64,000 bases of DNA, from positions 243,098 through 307,097 of the forward strand of contig JALONN010000012.1 of NCBI GenBank assembly GCA_025454915.1. The letters run 5' to 3'. Each line of letters opens with the position of its first letter. Position 1 is the first letter of the stretch. Origin of the DNA: Raineya sp. (lineage in GTDB: Bacteria > Bacteroidota > Bacteroidia > Cytophagales > Thermonemataceae). Below, in pieces: positions 25,748 to 33,811 of this stretch. The notes beneath the pieces are model-generated. The model saw nothing but the letters and a program-made list of their open reading frames with translations. It was not told the origin of the DNA and did not search any database. The position numbers and the translations under genes are program-made.

Positions 25748-27565
25748 ATGAAAATCTACTTTGCAATTAGTTTTTTAAGTTTCTTCTGTATTGAATATAT
25801 ATTTGGACAAACAGGTCCAGCAGGAGTAGGAACATCGGTTACCAATATACTTTGGCTTGATGCAAACAGAGGTATAACACTTACTGGTACAAGTGTTACA
25901 AATTGGGCAGACCAATCGGGAAATGCGTTTAATGCTGTGCCTAGTAGTGTAAATGCAAGACCTACATTTGTGCCAAACTCTGTAAACAGCTATCCCTCGA
26001 TAGGTTTTGATGGCACAGATGATGAATTGAGAATTGCTGATAATGCTCTTCTAGATCTTACACAATGGCATATTTTTATTGTATTAGTAGCAGATTTGCA
26101 AAAAAACTATAATGCTTGGCTTGTAAAAGGAAATGATGTACAAGAAAACTATGAAATGCTGAGTTATAATGATGGAAATATACATACTCCTCTTTCTTAC
26201 ACAGATGCAACAAGAACAGCACCCAGTTCAGCAGGAGGGCAGGTAACTACTACCGAATTTAATATTATAGAATACTCTTACTCTTCAACAGTAGGAAGAG
26301 ATGTCTATAAGAATTTTGCTTCTATCCACACAGATAATGATAATAAAACTCCCTCAACCAATAATTTTGAATTGTACATTGGAAATGAGAGAAGTACAGC
26401 AGGGCGTTTCATTAATGGAGATTTGGCAGAAGTGATCATGTTTAATGCTCCTATTAATGTTGCTCAGCGAATAATTGTTAATAATTATTTGGCTGCAAAA
26501 TATAACAAAACATTAACAGCTAACGATTTATATGATGAAGATGATGTAGCTTCAGGGAATTATGACCATGAAGTTGCAGGTATAGGCAGGATAGATGCAA
26601 GCAATATTCAGAGTAATTCGCAAGGAACAGGTCTTGTAACTGTCTTGAATCCAGTAGGTTTAGATGATAATGAGTTCTACATATGGGGACATGATAATGC
26701 TCCAGCAGTAAGATCAACAGTTAGTTTAGATTATCCTGCTGGAGAAGGTTTACAAGGTAGATTTTCACGTATATGGCGAGGCTCTGAAACAGGAAATATT
26801 ACAAGCTTTGATATTCGTTTTAATTTAGCGGGTTTGGGACCAGTTACAGCAACAGATTTGCGTTTGCTGATAGATACAGATAATGATGGAATATTCTCTG
26901 ATGAGACAACGGCTGGCGGTGGTGTAATTGCTGGTGCTACTTTTGTAAGTGGTATAACCTATCAGTTTTCAGGTGTTACAGGACTTAATAACAATTTGCG
27001 TTTTACAATCGGGACAATTAATATTGCCCAAACTCCTCTTCCAGTAGAACTTCTTAATTTTGAAGCTGTTTATAAGAATGATGTGGTTCATGCAGAGTGG
27101 CAAACTGCATCAGAAACCAATAATCACTTCTTTACAGTTGAAAAAAGTAACGATGGCAAAAACTTCTCTGTTGCTGGTATGATAGATGGTGCTGGTAATA
27201 GCTCAACACTAAAAAAATATAAGTTTATTGATAAATACCCTTTTGAAGGCATATCATATTATCGCTTAAAGCAAACTGATTTTAATGGAAATTTCAAATA
27301 TTCTAAAATAGTATCTATAAATACTGCTGAAAACGATTCAAAAGAAATTGTGGTATATCCTAATCCTAGTAAAGGAATATTCCATGTAGAAAATTTGAAT
27401 CAAAAAATAACCGTTTTAAATACATTAGGACAAAAAATCTTGACGGCAGAAATAAACTCTAATTCTTCTAAAATAGATTTAACAGAACAACCTACAGGAG
27501 TATATTTTATTGAATATAAATTGAATAATAAAATTCAATACAAAAAAATAGTCATTCAGAGATAA
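25748..27565 (+). CDS. Secreted LamG-like protein with T9SS type A sorting domain
   Basis: A 605-residue protein with a signal peptide (ISFLSFFCIEYIFGQ). Residues about 30-255 form a concanavalin/LamG-like domain starting TNILWLDANRGI and ending NGDLAEVIMFNAPIN...NNYLAAKYNKTL. A beta-rich linker domain follows (YDEDDVASGNYDHEVAGIGR). The fold is followed by a FEAVYKNDVVHAEWQTASETNNHFFTVEKS segment usual in these proteins. The C-terminus is a type A sorting domain (VVYPNPSKGIFHVE, TVLNTLGQKIL, PTGVYFIEY). Carbohydrate binding is possible but not shown. It is monocistronic, with a terminator directly downstream. Confidence 0.85.
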   Translation: MKIYFAISFLSFFCIEYIFGQTGPAGVGTSVTNILWLDANRGITLTGTSVTNWADQSGNAFNAVPSSVNARPTFVPNSVNSYPSIGFDGTDDELRIADNALLDLTQWHIFIVLVADLQKNYNAWLVKGNDVQENYEMLSYNDGNIHTPLSYTDATRTAPSSAGGQVTTTEFNIIEYSYSSTVGRDVYKNFASIHTDNDNKTPSTNNFELYIGNERSTAGRFINGDLAEVIMFNAPINVAQRIIVNNYLAAKYNKTLTANDLYDEDDVASGNYDHEVAGIGRIDASNIQSNSQGTGLVTVLNPVGLDDNEFYIWGHDNAPAVRSTVSLDYPAGEGLQGRFSRIWRGSETGNITSFDIRFNLAGLGPVTATDLRLLIDTDNDGIFSDETTAGGGVIAGATFVSGITYQFSGVTGLNNNLRFTIGTINIAQTPLPVELLNFEAVYKNDVVHAEWQTASETNNHFFTVEKSNDGKNFSVAGMIDGAGNSSTLKKYKFIDKYPFEGISYYRLKQTDFNGNFKYSKIVSINTAENDSKEIVVYPNPSKGIFHVENLNQKITVLNTLGQKILTAEINSNSSKIDLTEQPTGVYFIEYKLNNKIQYKKIVIQR

Positions 27566-27566
27566 T

Positions 27567-27597
27567 ACAAAAGCCTCCAAGATTGGAGGCTTTTGTT
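27567..27597. terminator. Bidirectional terminator between convergent genes
   Basis: A 14-bp perfect stem, ACAAAAGCCTCCAA at 27567-27580 with its complement at 27583-27596, and a minimal centre. It starts 2 bases after the T9SS gene stop and ends 4 bases before the stop of the minus-strand transglutaminase-like gene. Confidence 0.85.
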
Positions 27598-27600
27598 GTT

Positions 27601-28464
27601 TTAAGGCTTTGCATAAAAATCTGCGACATTGTTTGTATATTCTACATAATTTATTGGATAAACACGCTGAAAAACACTTGGGTTCTTTGCATTTTTGGGA
27701 ACTAAGAGCAAATGTGTTTTATTATTTACTTTATATACATCTTCTGTCTTTACTCTACGACTATCAAAGGGGCTATTGAAATAATATAGATAGTGTGGAA
27801 TGAAACGCATATAATTAGCTGTTTCAGATTTGCTGAAATCGCCTTTGAGATTTACAAATTTAAAAGACTTTTTTTCTATAATAACACTTTGTAGCTCAAC
27901 AGCATTAAGTGGTACATTGTCAAGCATAGGCATAGCATCAAATTGAGCATCAACCATAACCCATTTCTGATAGTCATTGAGCCAAACTTCTGCTAAAACA
28001 TGCCCAGCTCCATACTTGGTTTTTTCTACATCACGAGTCATTAAACCTAATGTGCGAGCAGGTAAGCCAATAGCATTAAGGCAATTTCGAAGTACAATCC
28101 CATATTCAACACAACGAAATTTTTCGCCTTTCTTTACTCGTTCCAAAATTTCTATGGGGTTGTTTGTTTTTGCATTATTCCATCCATTGTGTTCCCATTG
28201 CTGGCGTACCCAGTTTAGCACACGTAAGACTTTTTCATATTCATTTTTTGAACCCGCTACAAGTTCTGGTATTTTATACTCTATATTTAAACGTTGTAAA
28301 ATAGTATCATTTTCAACATTTGGATAAAAAAAACGATATGCTTCATTGCGAGGCATATTTGCAAATTGAATGACATTAATTTTTTTACTCGGGCTTATAT
28401 GAAAAATTGTAGCACAAGAATTTAGTATTGTTAATGAGATAATCAGAATTGAAATCTTTTGCAT
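27601..28464 (-). CDS. Transglutaminase-like lipoprotein
   Basis: A 287-residue lipoprotein if translation starts at ATG 28464 (LIISLTILNSC lipobox). Upstream in-frame codons reach 28587 but do not look like a signal peptide. The papain-like transglutaminase core is clear: GEKFRCVEYGIVLRNCLNAIGLPARTL with the candidate catalytic cysteine, GAGHVLAEVWL with the histidine, and KWVMVDAQFD with the aspartate. Members of this group act as peptidases or amidases or only bind. The natural substrate is unknown. It is next to dnaN but separated by about 400 bases including a terminator, so the two are not obviously linked. Confidence 0.75.
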   Translation of the reverse strand: MQKISILIISLTILNSCATIFHISPSKKINVIQFANMPRNEAYRFFYPNVENDTILQRLNIEYKIPELVAGSKNEYEKVLRVLNWVRQQWEHNGWNNAKTNNPIEILERVKKGEKFRCVEYGIVLRNCLNAIGLPARTLGLMTRDVEKTKYGAGHVLAEVWLNDYQKWVMVDAQFDAMPMLDNVPLNAVELQSVIIEKKSFKFVNLKGDFSKSETANYMRFIPHYLYYFNSPFDSRRVKTEDVYKVNNKTHLLLVPKNAKNPSVFQRVYPINYVEYTNNVADFYAKP

Positions 28465-28864
28465 AATTTTAAAATATTTAAACTTTGAAATAAAGACAAT
28501 ATTTTTTCTAAAGGTTGCATCAACAATATCAAGTTTTAAATTTAAAAGATTATACAGACCTTTTGGTAAATATTGAAAATCTTTCATTAATATAGTAACT
28601 ATATATGGAAATTCAGTTAATAGGAAAATTTATAGCCTAATACCTTGGATATTTTGATAGGAACAAAACAGGGTGTTTGTTGGATGGCGGGTATATTAGA
28701 CGAATAAACTATCAAATGATACCATTACATTTAAGAATACCCAATACAGAATTGTGGATTTATATAGATAATAGTGAAATTATCAAAATAGAAGCTTCTG
28801 AGTAAAATGAATAAAAAAACCTCCGATTTTGGAGGCTTTTCTGTTTTAACGAAATATGGATGAA
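28465..28864. other. Intergenic region with a possible 29-codon gene remnant
   Basis: About 400 bases between the transglutaminase-like gene and dnaN. A plus-strand stretch at 28716-28805 encodes MIPLHLRIPNTELWIYIDNS followed by EIIKIEASE, which resembles the opening strands of a LytTR DNA-binding domain, then stops. No matching remainder was found, so it may be a degraded fragment or chance. The rest shows only promoter-like AT-rich sequence and the terminator at 28811-28840. Confidence 0.35.
28811..28840 (-). terminator. Terminator after dnaN
   Basis: CCTCC at 28820-28824 pairs with GGAGG at 28831-28835 around a 6-base loop, with a run of seven T on the minus strand immediately after. It lies about 30 bases past the dnaN stop. 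It could also act on the plus strand. Confidence 0.65.
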
Positions 28865-29989
28865 TTAAGCATAATTACTTAACATCAAAGGCATAAGGAG
28901 CATTAAAGTATCTGTATTTTCTTCTTTTTCGCTGGGTAGAATAATACCTGCTCTATTAGCAGCTGAAAGCTCAAAATTAACATCTTTGGTTGGAATGTTA
29001 GAAAGCATTTCAATCAAAAATTTAGCATTGAAACCGATTTCGATTTCCTCACCTTGGTAGCTACAAACTAAATTTTCAGAAGCTTCATTAGAGAAATCTA
29101 AGTCTTCAGCCAAAATTTGAAGGTTATCGTTAGAAATTTTCAAACGTACCAAATAAGTATTTTTGTTGGCATAAATAGAAATACGGCGTAGAGAAGCAAG
29201 TAAATCGCCACGAGAAATCACCATTTTATTAGGATTGTTGGCTGGAATAGCGTTTTCGTAGTCAGGGAAACGCTCATCAATCAGTCTACAAATCATTTTG
29301 GTATCACCAAAAGTAAAGAAAGCATTGGATTTGCTGAACTCTGTTTCTACAACAGTTTCATCATTGGGCAATGCTGATTTCATCAGGTTTAAAGCTTTTT
29401 TAGGGATGATTACACCTAATTTTTGAGAGTTTTTAATATCATCTCTCTTATAACGAATCAGACGATTGCCATCAGTAGCCACAAAATTGGTATAATCTTC
29501 TCTCAAATCGAAGTATACACCAGTCATAGCAGGGCGTAACTCATCATTACTTGTTGCAAAAATTGTACCTCCAATAGCACCTAACAAAGCCTGAGCAGAA
29601 ACACTCATTTTTGATGAAGCATTGGTAGCAGGAACTCTTGGGAAGTCGGTAGCATTTTCGCCAGCAAGTTTATATCTTCCGTTTTCTGAATGGATTTCAA
29701 CAACAAAAGTATCAGAATCTATTTCAAAGGTAACGGGCTGTTCAGGAAGACTCTTAAGTGTATCTAAAAGAATTTTAGCAGGAATAGCAATATGGATATC
29801 TTGGTTAGCATCAACAGGCAAACTGGTAATCATGGTGGTCTGTAAATCGGATGCTGTAATCGTTAACTTCCCTTCTTTGAGTTCAAACAAAAAATTCTCT
29901 AAAATTGGCACAATTGGATTGCCACTCACTACACCACTGATAATAGAAAGTTGCTTTTGTAACGCTGAGGTAGAAACCGTAAATTTCAT
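28865..29989 (-). CDS. dnaN: DNA polymerase III beta subunit (sliding clamp)
   Basis: A 374-residue protein of the usual clamp length. It starts MKFTVSTSALQKQLSIISGVV and contains the three-domain clamp pattern, including VPILENFLFELKEGKLTITASDLQTTM, FVATDGNRLIRYKRD and the C-terminal LLMPLMLSNY close to the usual PMR(L) end. It tethers the replicative polymerase to DNA. No dnaA, recF or gyrB is adjacent and no DnaA-box cluster was noticed, so this is not evidence for an origin. It is transcribed alone, ending at a hairpin. Confidence 0.97.
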   Translation of the reverse strand: MKFTVSTSALQKQLSIISGVVSGNPIVPILENFLFELKEGKLTITASDLQTTMITSLPVDANQDIHIAIPAKILLDTLKSLPEQPVTFEIDSDTFVVEIHSENGRYKLAGENATDFPRVPATNASSKMSVSAQALLGAIGGTIFATSNDELRPAMTGVYFDLREDYTNFVATDGNRLIRYKRDDIKNSQKLGVIIPKKALNLMKSALPNDETVVETEFSKSNAFFTFGDTKMICRLIDERFPDYENAIPANNPNKMVISRGDLLASLRRISIYANKNTYLVRLKISNDNLQILAEDLDFSNEASENLVCSYQGEEIEIGFNAKFLIEMLSNIPTKDVNFELSAANRAGIILPSEKEENTDTLMLLMPLMLSNYA

Positions 29990-30290
29990 ATAGAGCTAAA
30001 GTTTATAATATATTGCTTCAAAAGTCTGCAAATTTAAGAAAAAAACGCAGTTTAAAAAGCATAAACAAGAATTATTTTTATCAAAAAATATTGAAAACCA
30101 AAGGTTTTTTGATGTTTAAAAAATACAATGTCAAAATGTCTTGTTTTTATAATATTTGCAATTTTTTAAACGACAAAATGTCTTGTTTTTGATTAAAAAT
30201 GTGTCATTTTGTTCAGTTTTAAGCATTGGCAAAAAACTTGTAAAATACTTTCCAACAACACAATGTTTAACCTCTAAAATTTAAAAGTTT
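29990..30290. promoter_or_regulatory. Regulatory region between dnaN and hsp20 with 17-bp direct repeats
   Basis: A 301-base gap between divergent genes. It contains an exact 17-bp direct repeat (CAAAATGTCTTGTTTTT) at 30132-30148 and 30174-30190, 42 bases apart, i.e. about four helical turns. A related inverted element (GTCATTTTG) lies at 30203-30211. A loose promoter could be TTGG at 30226 with TACTTT at 30246. The repeats sit 100-160 bases upstream of hsp20, so a heat-shock regulator site is a fair guess. Confidence 0.5.
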
Positions 30291-30728
30291 ATGACACTCG
30301 TTAGAAAAAATAGCTCGTTCTTCCCTGCATTTTCATCTATGTTTGATGATTTTGTAAACAATGAAAGAATCTTCAAGAATACAGGAATAGCACAAGTTCC
30401 AGCAGCCAACATTAAAGAAACAGAAGATGGATTTGTTGTGGAACTTGCTGCTCCTGGTAAACAAAAAGGAGATTTTAAAATAGAATTAAATCATAATATC
30501 CTCAATATCTCTTCTGAAAGTAAAGCAGAAAGTGAGGAAAAAGATGAAAAAGGGCGTTACACACGCAAAGAGTTTAGTTATAGTTCATTTCAAAGGAGCT
30601 TTGTGCTTCCGAGTAGCGTAGATGCAGAAAAAATTACTGCAAATTACGAAAACGGAATATTAAGTATAGGCATTCCTAAGAAAGAAGAAGTAAAGAAAAA
30701 ACCTGTTAGAAATATAGAAATAGCATAG
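30291..30728 (+). CDS. Small heat-shock protein, Hsp20/alpha-crystallin family
   Basis: A 145-residue protein with an alpha-crystallin domain: VPAANIKETEDGFVVELAAPGKQKGDFKIEL, FSYSSFQRSFVLPSSVDAEKITANYENGILSIGIPKKEE. The short N-terminus and the basic, flexible tail are normal. It holds unfolding proteins in an ATP-independent way. Direct repeats in the long upstream region may be regulatory. A hairpin terminator follows 22 bases after the stop. Confidence 0.94.
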   Translation: MTLVRKNSSFFPAFSSMFDDFVNNERIFKNTGIAQVPAANIKETEDGFVVELAAPGKQKGDFKIELNHNILNISSESKAESEEKDEKGRYTRKEFSYSSFQRSFVLPSSVDAEKITANYENGILSIGIPKKEEVKKKPVRNIEIA

Positions 30729-30750
30729 TTTTTCATAGTTATATAGTTTT

Positions 30751-30790
30751 AAAAACCTCAAGATATTCATCTTTGAGGTTTTTGTTTTTC
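30751..30790 (+). terminator. Terminator after hsp20
   Basis: An 11-bp stem, AAAAACCTCAA at 30751-30761 with its complement at 30773-30783, an 11-base loop and a T-rich tail. It lies 22 bases past the stop codon. Confidence 0.85.
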
Positions 30791-30810
30791 AAATTTATAG
30801 AAAAAAGGCT

Positions 30811-30852
30811 TTTCGTAAAGAAAATAGCGTGTTTCGTAAAAAAGATAAGCTG
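30811..30852 (+). promoter_or_regulatory. Tandem 21-bp operator-like repeats upstream of pspA
   Basis: Two adjacent units beginning TTTCGTAAA (30811-30831 and 30832-30852) match at 16 of 21 positions. The 21-base period puts them on the same DNA face, as expected for cooperative regulator binding. They are about 110-150 bases before the pspA start. Confidence 0.4.
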
Positions 30853-30961
30853 TAAAGATTTTTTTATAATTATTTTGCTTTAAGAAAAAAATATGCTAAT
30901 ATTGGCTATTACCGATATTTTCGGAGTAAAATATTTTTCAACTTAAAAAACGCAAAATATT

Positions 30962-31624
30962 ATGGGAATCTTTGGAAGAATTGGAGATATCTTCAAAGCA
31001 AACATCAATGATCTGCTTGATAAAGCAGAAGATCCTGAAAAAATGATAAAGCAGATGGTGTTAGAAATGCAAGAATCTATCACCAAAGCAACTTCGGGTT
31101 TGGCACAAGCAATGGCTCAAGAGAAAAAATTGCAAAGAGATTATGAGAAATTTGTAGCAGCTTCTAGCGATTGGAAAAATAAGGCAGCACAAGCATTACA
31201 AGCAGGAAATGAAGATTTAGCTCGTAAAGCATTAGCTAAAAAAGCCGAAGCAGATCAACAAGTAACACAATACAAGCAACTGTACGAAAATGCAGCAGCT
31301 ACAGCTTCTACACTGAAACAACAAGTAGATAATTTAAAAGTGAAGCTTGATGAGGCTAAAATGAAAGAGCAAACACTCATTGCTCGTAATCAGGCAGCTA
31401 AAGCTCAAAAAGAAATTGCTAAACAAATTGGAGGTTTTGACTCTAACTCCTTCGCTAAGTTTGATAAATTTGAAGAGAAAATTTTGAAAGCAGAAGCAGA
31501 AGCAAATGCATTCATGGAAATGTCTAACGATAAAACAAGCCTAGATGACGAATTTAAGGCTCTAGAGAAAAATTCTGCTGTTGATGATGAGTTGGCAAAA
31601 CTTAAGGCAGAACTTAACAAATAA
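30962..31624 (+). CDS. pspA: PspA/IM30 family membrane-stress protein
   Basis: A 220-residue, almost entirely helical coiled-coil protein. It opens MGIFGRIGDIFKANINDLLDKAEDPEKMIKQMV, the amphipathic helix and first helix of PspA/Vipp1 proteins, and continues with charged heptads to ELAKLKAELNK. The family is an ESCRT-III relative that coats and repairs stressed inner membranes. There is no PspF, PspB or PspC nearby. A YbjN-like gene starts 31 bases after its stop and a GIDE-domain membrane protein comes next, which is not the classical Proteobacterial operon. Confidence 0.92.
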   Translation: MGIFGRIGDIFKANINDLLDKAEDPEKMIKQMVLEMQESITKATSGLAQAMAQEKKLQRDYEKFVAASSDWKNKAAQALQAGNEDLARKALAKKAEADQQVTQYKQLYENAAATASTLKQQVDNLKVKLDEAKMKEQTLIARNQAAKAQKEIAKQIGGFDSNSFAKFDKFEEKILKAEAEANAFMEMSNDKTSLDDEFKALEKNSAVDDELAKLKAELNK

Positions 31625-31655
31625 TCAAATCTTACACGTTTAAATCCATAGACAT

Positions 31656-32099
31656 ATGCCCAAATTTAAAGTGATTAAAGAAGGTATCAATGAAAGCCTT
31701 ATTGCTTCAACACAAGCAAAAGTAGAAAAATATATTCAAGAACTTTTCCACGATTATGAAGTAGCTAAAGTAGAAAATACTTACAGCTTTGCATTTGGAA
31801 CAGTAAACGTAAATATCCGTATCATTGGCTGGCATACAGATGATGTACTTGTAGAAGTATATTCTTATTTGGCAGAAAATGTTGCAGTAGATGGCAAAAC
31901 AGCCGAAGAACTATTACGTCTAAATGCTAGTATGCATTTTGGTAGTTTTGGTCTGACTTTCGATAGGGCTGTTATCTATTCATATTCTTTGGCTGGTGCA
32001 AACTTAGATTTCAATGAGTTTATGGCTGCTGTACAAACAGTAGCTACTGTAGCTGATAGTTATGATGAAATGTTTAAGCCTAGCCCTCAAACAGCATAA
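31656..32099 (+). CDS. YbjN/CesT-like domain protein
   Basis: A 147-residue soluble protein. The pattern FAFGTVNVNIRIIGWHTDDVLVEVYSYLAENV, then LLRLNASMHFGSFGLTFDRAVIYSYSLAGANLDFNEFMAAV, fits the YbjN fold, which resembles type III secretion chaperones and is thought to bind partners or peptides. It is 31 bases after pspA and surely co-transcribed with it. A terminator follows, so the trio's third gene may have additional control. Its role as a PspA adaptor is inference from position. Confidence 0.75.
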   Translation: MPKFKVIKEGINESLIASTQAKVEKYIQELFHDYEVAKVENTYSFAFGTVNVNIRIIGWHTDDVLVEVYSYLAENVAVDGKTAEELLRLNASMHFGSFGLTFDRAVIYSYSLAGANLDFNEFMAAVQTVATVADSYDEMFKPSPQTA

Positions 32100-32120
32100 A
32101 ATAACCTCAACCTATTGTAA

Positions 32121-32151
32121 GCAGATGATAAGACTATCATCTGCTTTTTTT
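32121..32151 (+). terminator. Terminator between the YbjN-like and GIDE genes
   Basis: A perfect 10-bp stem (GCAGATGATA at 32121-32130 with 32135-32144), a 4-base AGAC loop and seven T. It may attenuate rather than block transcription into the next gene, which starts 42 bases later. Confidence 0.88.
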
Positions 32152-32192
32152 GCAACTAAATATTTAATTTTCACTTAAAATTAGCTACACAA

Positions 32193-33014
32193 ATGATATT
32201 TTTTATAATAGGCATTGCTTTAATAGGAGGTGGTGTGGGTCTTTGGTTTTATAGAAAAGGACAATTAGATAAGGCTCTTAACATTCGTTATCAGGAAACA
32301 ACTACTGCTAAACTGATTTGGGAAAATTATGATCATATTAAAGATGCAGTAGGTACAGGAAATTATACAGAAATTGTAGAAGTAAAAGGTGTGGCTGTAG
32401 CTAAAACACCTCTTATTGCTGATCATACAGAAAAGCCTGTGGTATATTATAAAGCGACAATCCTGAGAGAATATGAGACCCAAGAAAGAGAAACAGACAC
32501 AAACGGCAACTCTCGTTGGGTAACACGCAGACATACTGAAACTGTTTCAACAAACGAACAAACTATTCCTTTCTATATTGACGATAATAGTGGTAAACAA
32601 ATCAGAGTAAATATGGAGGGTGCTAGTAAAATTACACAAAAAAGCCTAGACAGATTTGAAAGAGAGTTTTCTGATAGTTACCTTCAGCAAAATAAGAATA
32701 CCTCTTGGGGAGGGCAACTGATGAACTTTTTGAGTAGCTCTAATCTTGGATCTTCTAATACGATTGGTTATAGATTAGTAGAAGAATGTATTCCTATCAA
32801 TGCTCAGTTGTATGTATATGGAGAGGCTTCGGATAGACAAGGTGAACTTGCTATTGTAAAACCTAAAGAAAAAGGACAAAACTTTATTGTTTCCGTAAAA
32901 TCTGAGGAAGAGTTGGTAGAAGATACTCAAAGTGCAGCAAAATGGTCACTAATAGGTGTAATTGCTTGTGTAGTTTTAGGAATAGGCTCTATTATCTGGG
33001 GGATTTTAAAATAA
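32193..33014 (+). CDS. GIDE-domain membrane protein (E3-ligase-like domain, no RING)
   Basis: A 273-residue protein with a membrane helix at each end (FIIGIALIGGGVGLWFY at the start; LIGVIACVVLGIGSIIWGIL at the end). Between them is the GIDE/BAM domain known from mitochondrial MUL1/MAPL: YTEIVEVKGVAVAKTPLIADHTEKPVVYYKATI, the long variable loop, then TIPFYIDDNSGKQIRVNM and a YRLVEECIPINAQLYVYGEA finish. No RING cysteines are present, so it is not a ubiquitin ligase; the database name is misleading. It probably senses or scaffolds something at the membrane. It follows pspA and the YbjN-like gene. Confidence 0.82.
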   Translation: MIFFIIGIALIGGGVGLWFYRKGQLDKALNIRYQETTTAKLIWENYDHIKDAVGTGNYTEIVEVKGVAVAKTPLIADHTEKPVVYYKATILREYETQERETDTNGNSRWVTRRHTETVSTNEQTIPFYIDDNSGKQIRVNMEGASKITQKSLDRFEREFSDSYLQQNKNTSWGGQLMNFLSSSNLGSSNTIGYRLVEECIPINAQLYVYGEASDRQGELAIVKPKEKGQNFIVSVKSEEELVEDTQSAAKWSLIGVIACVVLGIGSIIWGILK

Positions 33015-33060
33015 ACTTAAATATCTAATTATTTTTGTAGAAATGTACTGTTTGAAAAAA

Positions 33061-33109
33061 GAGAAAGGAAAAAGAAATATGTAAATACTTTCTTCTTTAT
33101 TCCTTTCTC
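33061..33109. terminator. Possible bidirectional terminator between convergent genes
   Basis: A 10-bp perfect inverted repeat GAGAAAGGAA at 33061-33070 with 33100-33109. The 29-base loop can form further AAAGAA/TTCTTT pairing. A-rich and T-rich flanks occur on both sides. It lies between the GIDE gene and a convergent lipoprotein gene. Confidence 0.55.
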
Positions 33110-33115
33110 AAAAAT

Positions 33116-33754
33116 TTAATAGCCTCTTGCAAGTGTTTCTGCAAATAAAGCATAACGCTCTTCTATACCTATTTCTTCAATAAGTAATATGCCATAAGCT
33201 GGTAAGAGCATTTCAGAATCTATTTCAAAGAGCTTTTTATCTTTTTTAGTAAAAACAACTTTGTTATCTTTTAAAGTAACTTTGCCCAATTCGATATTTT
33301 TATGACTGACAATAAGCTCCTCTTTTTGAATTCTGATTTCAAATAAGTTTCTGTCAAAATTCTCTTGGGTAATTTCAATATTTTGTGAATTGAGTTTTAC
33401 AGACCAAAGAGCTTTGTTATCATTTGAGAATATTTTATAGCCTTTTTCATAATTTTTAGTGCTGAATATCAGAAAACTATCCTTAGCTATTTGATATTTC
33501 CTAGTGGTAGAGTTGGTTTGTTTAGCAATGATAACAGTACTATCAGGCAAAACAATACTAATAGCATCCTCTTTTAAAAACTGAATCTGACCTAAAAATG
33601 TACTATCTGCTTTAGGAATAATGGGCTTTTCTGAATTTTTGAGTCTTGGAGTATATTTTACAGCCTTTTCCTCCGTTTTCTTGATGTCTTTTCGATTGGA
33701 ACTAGAACAAGAAAACATGATACTTACTACAAAAAATAACAAAATATAACGCAT
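33116..33754 (-). CDS. Lipoprotein of unknown function
   Basis: A 212-residue lipoprotein with signal MRYILLFFVVSIMFSC followed by a SSSNRKD linker. The body is mainly beta with repeated strand-turn units such as FSLF/KIFSNDNKALWSVKLNS and KEELIVSHKNIELGKVTLKDNKVVF, and a helical end ALFAETLARGY. No family was recognised. It is the last gene of a minus-strand group after a frameshifted lipoprotein, with a convergent neighbour to the left. Function is unknown. Confidence 0.7.
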   Translation of the reverse strand: MRYILLFFVVSIMFSCSSSNRKDIKKTEEKAVKYTPRLKNSEKPIIPKADSTFLGQIQFLKEDAISIVLPDSTVIIAKQTNSTTRKYQIAKDSFLIFSTKNYEKGYKIFSNDNKALWSVKLNSQNIEITQENFDRNLFEIRIQKEELIVSHKNIELGKVTLKDNKVVFTKKDKKLFEIDSEMLLPAYGILLIEEIGIEERYALFAETLARGY

Positions 33755-33811
33755 AATATATAATAGATAGTTGTTTGATTGAAAACAAAGATACTATTTT
33801 AAAATTTATTT

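Noticed and set aside
28865..30290. Replication origin beside dnaN
   Set aside because: No dnaA gene and no DnaA-box cluster was visible; dnaN is often separate from the origin in this phylum.
32193..33014. Ubiquitin E3 ligase activity of the GIDE protein
   Set aside because: The name comes from the eukaryotic fold; no RING zinc ligands are present.
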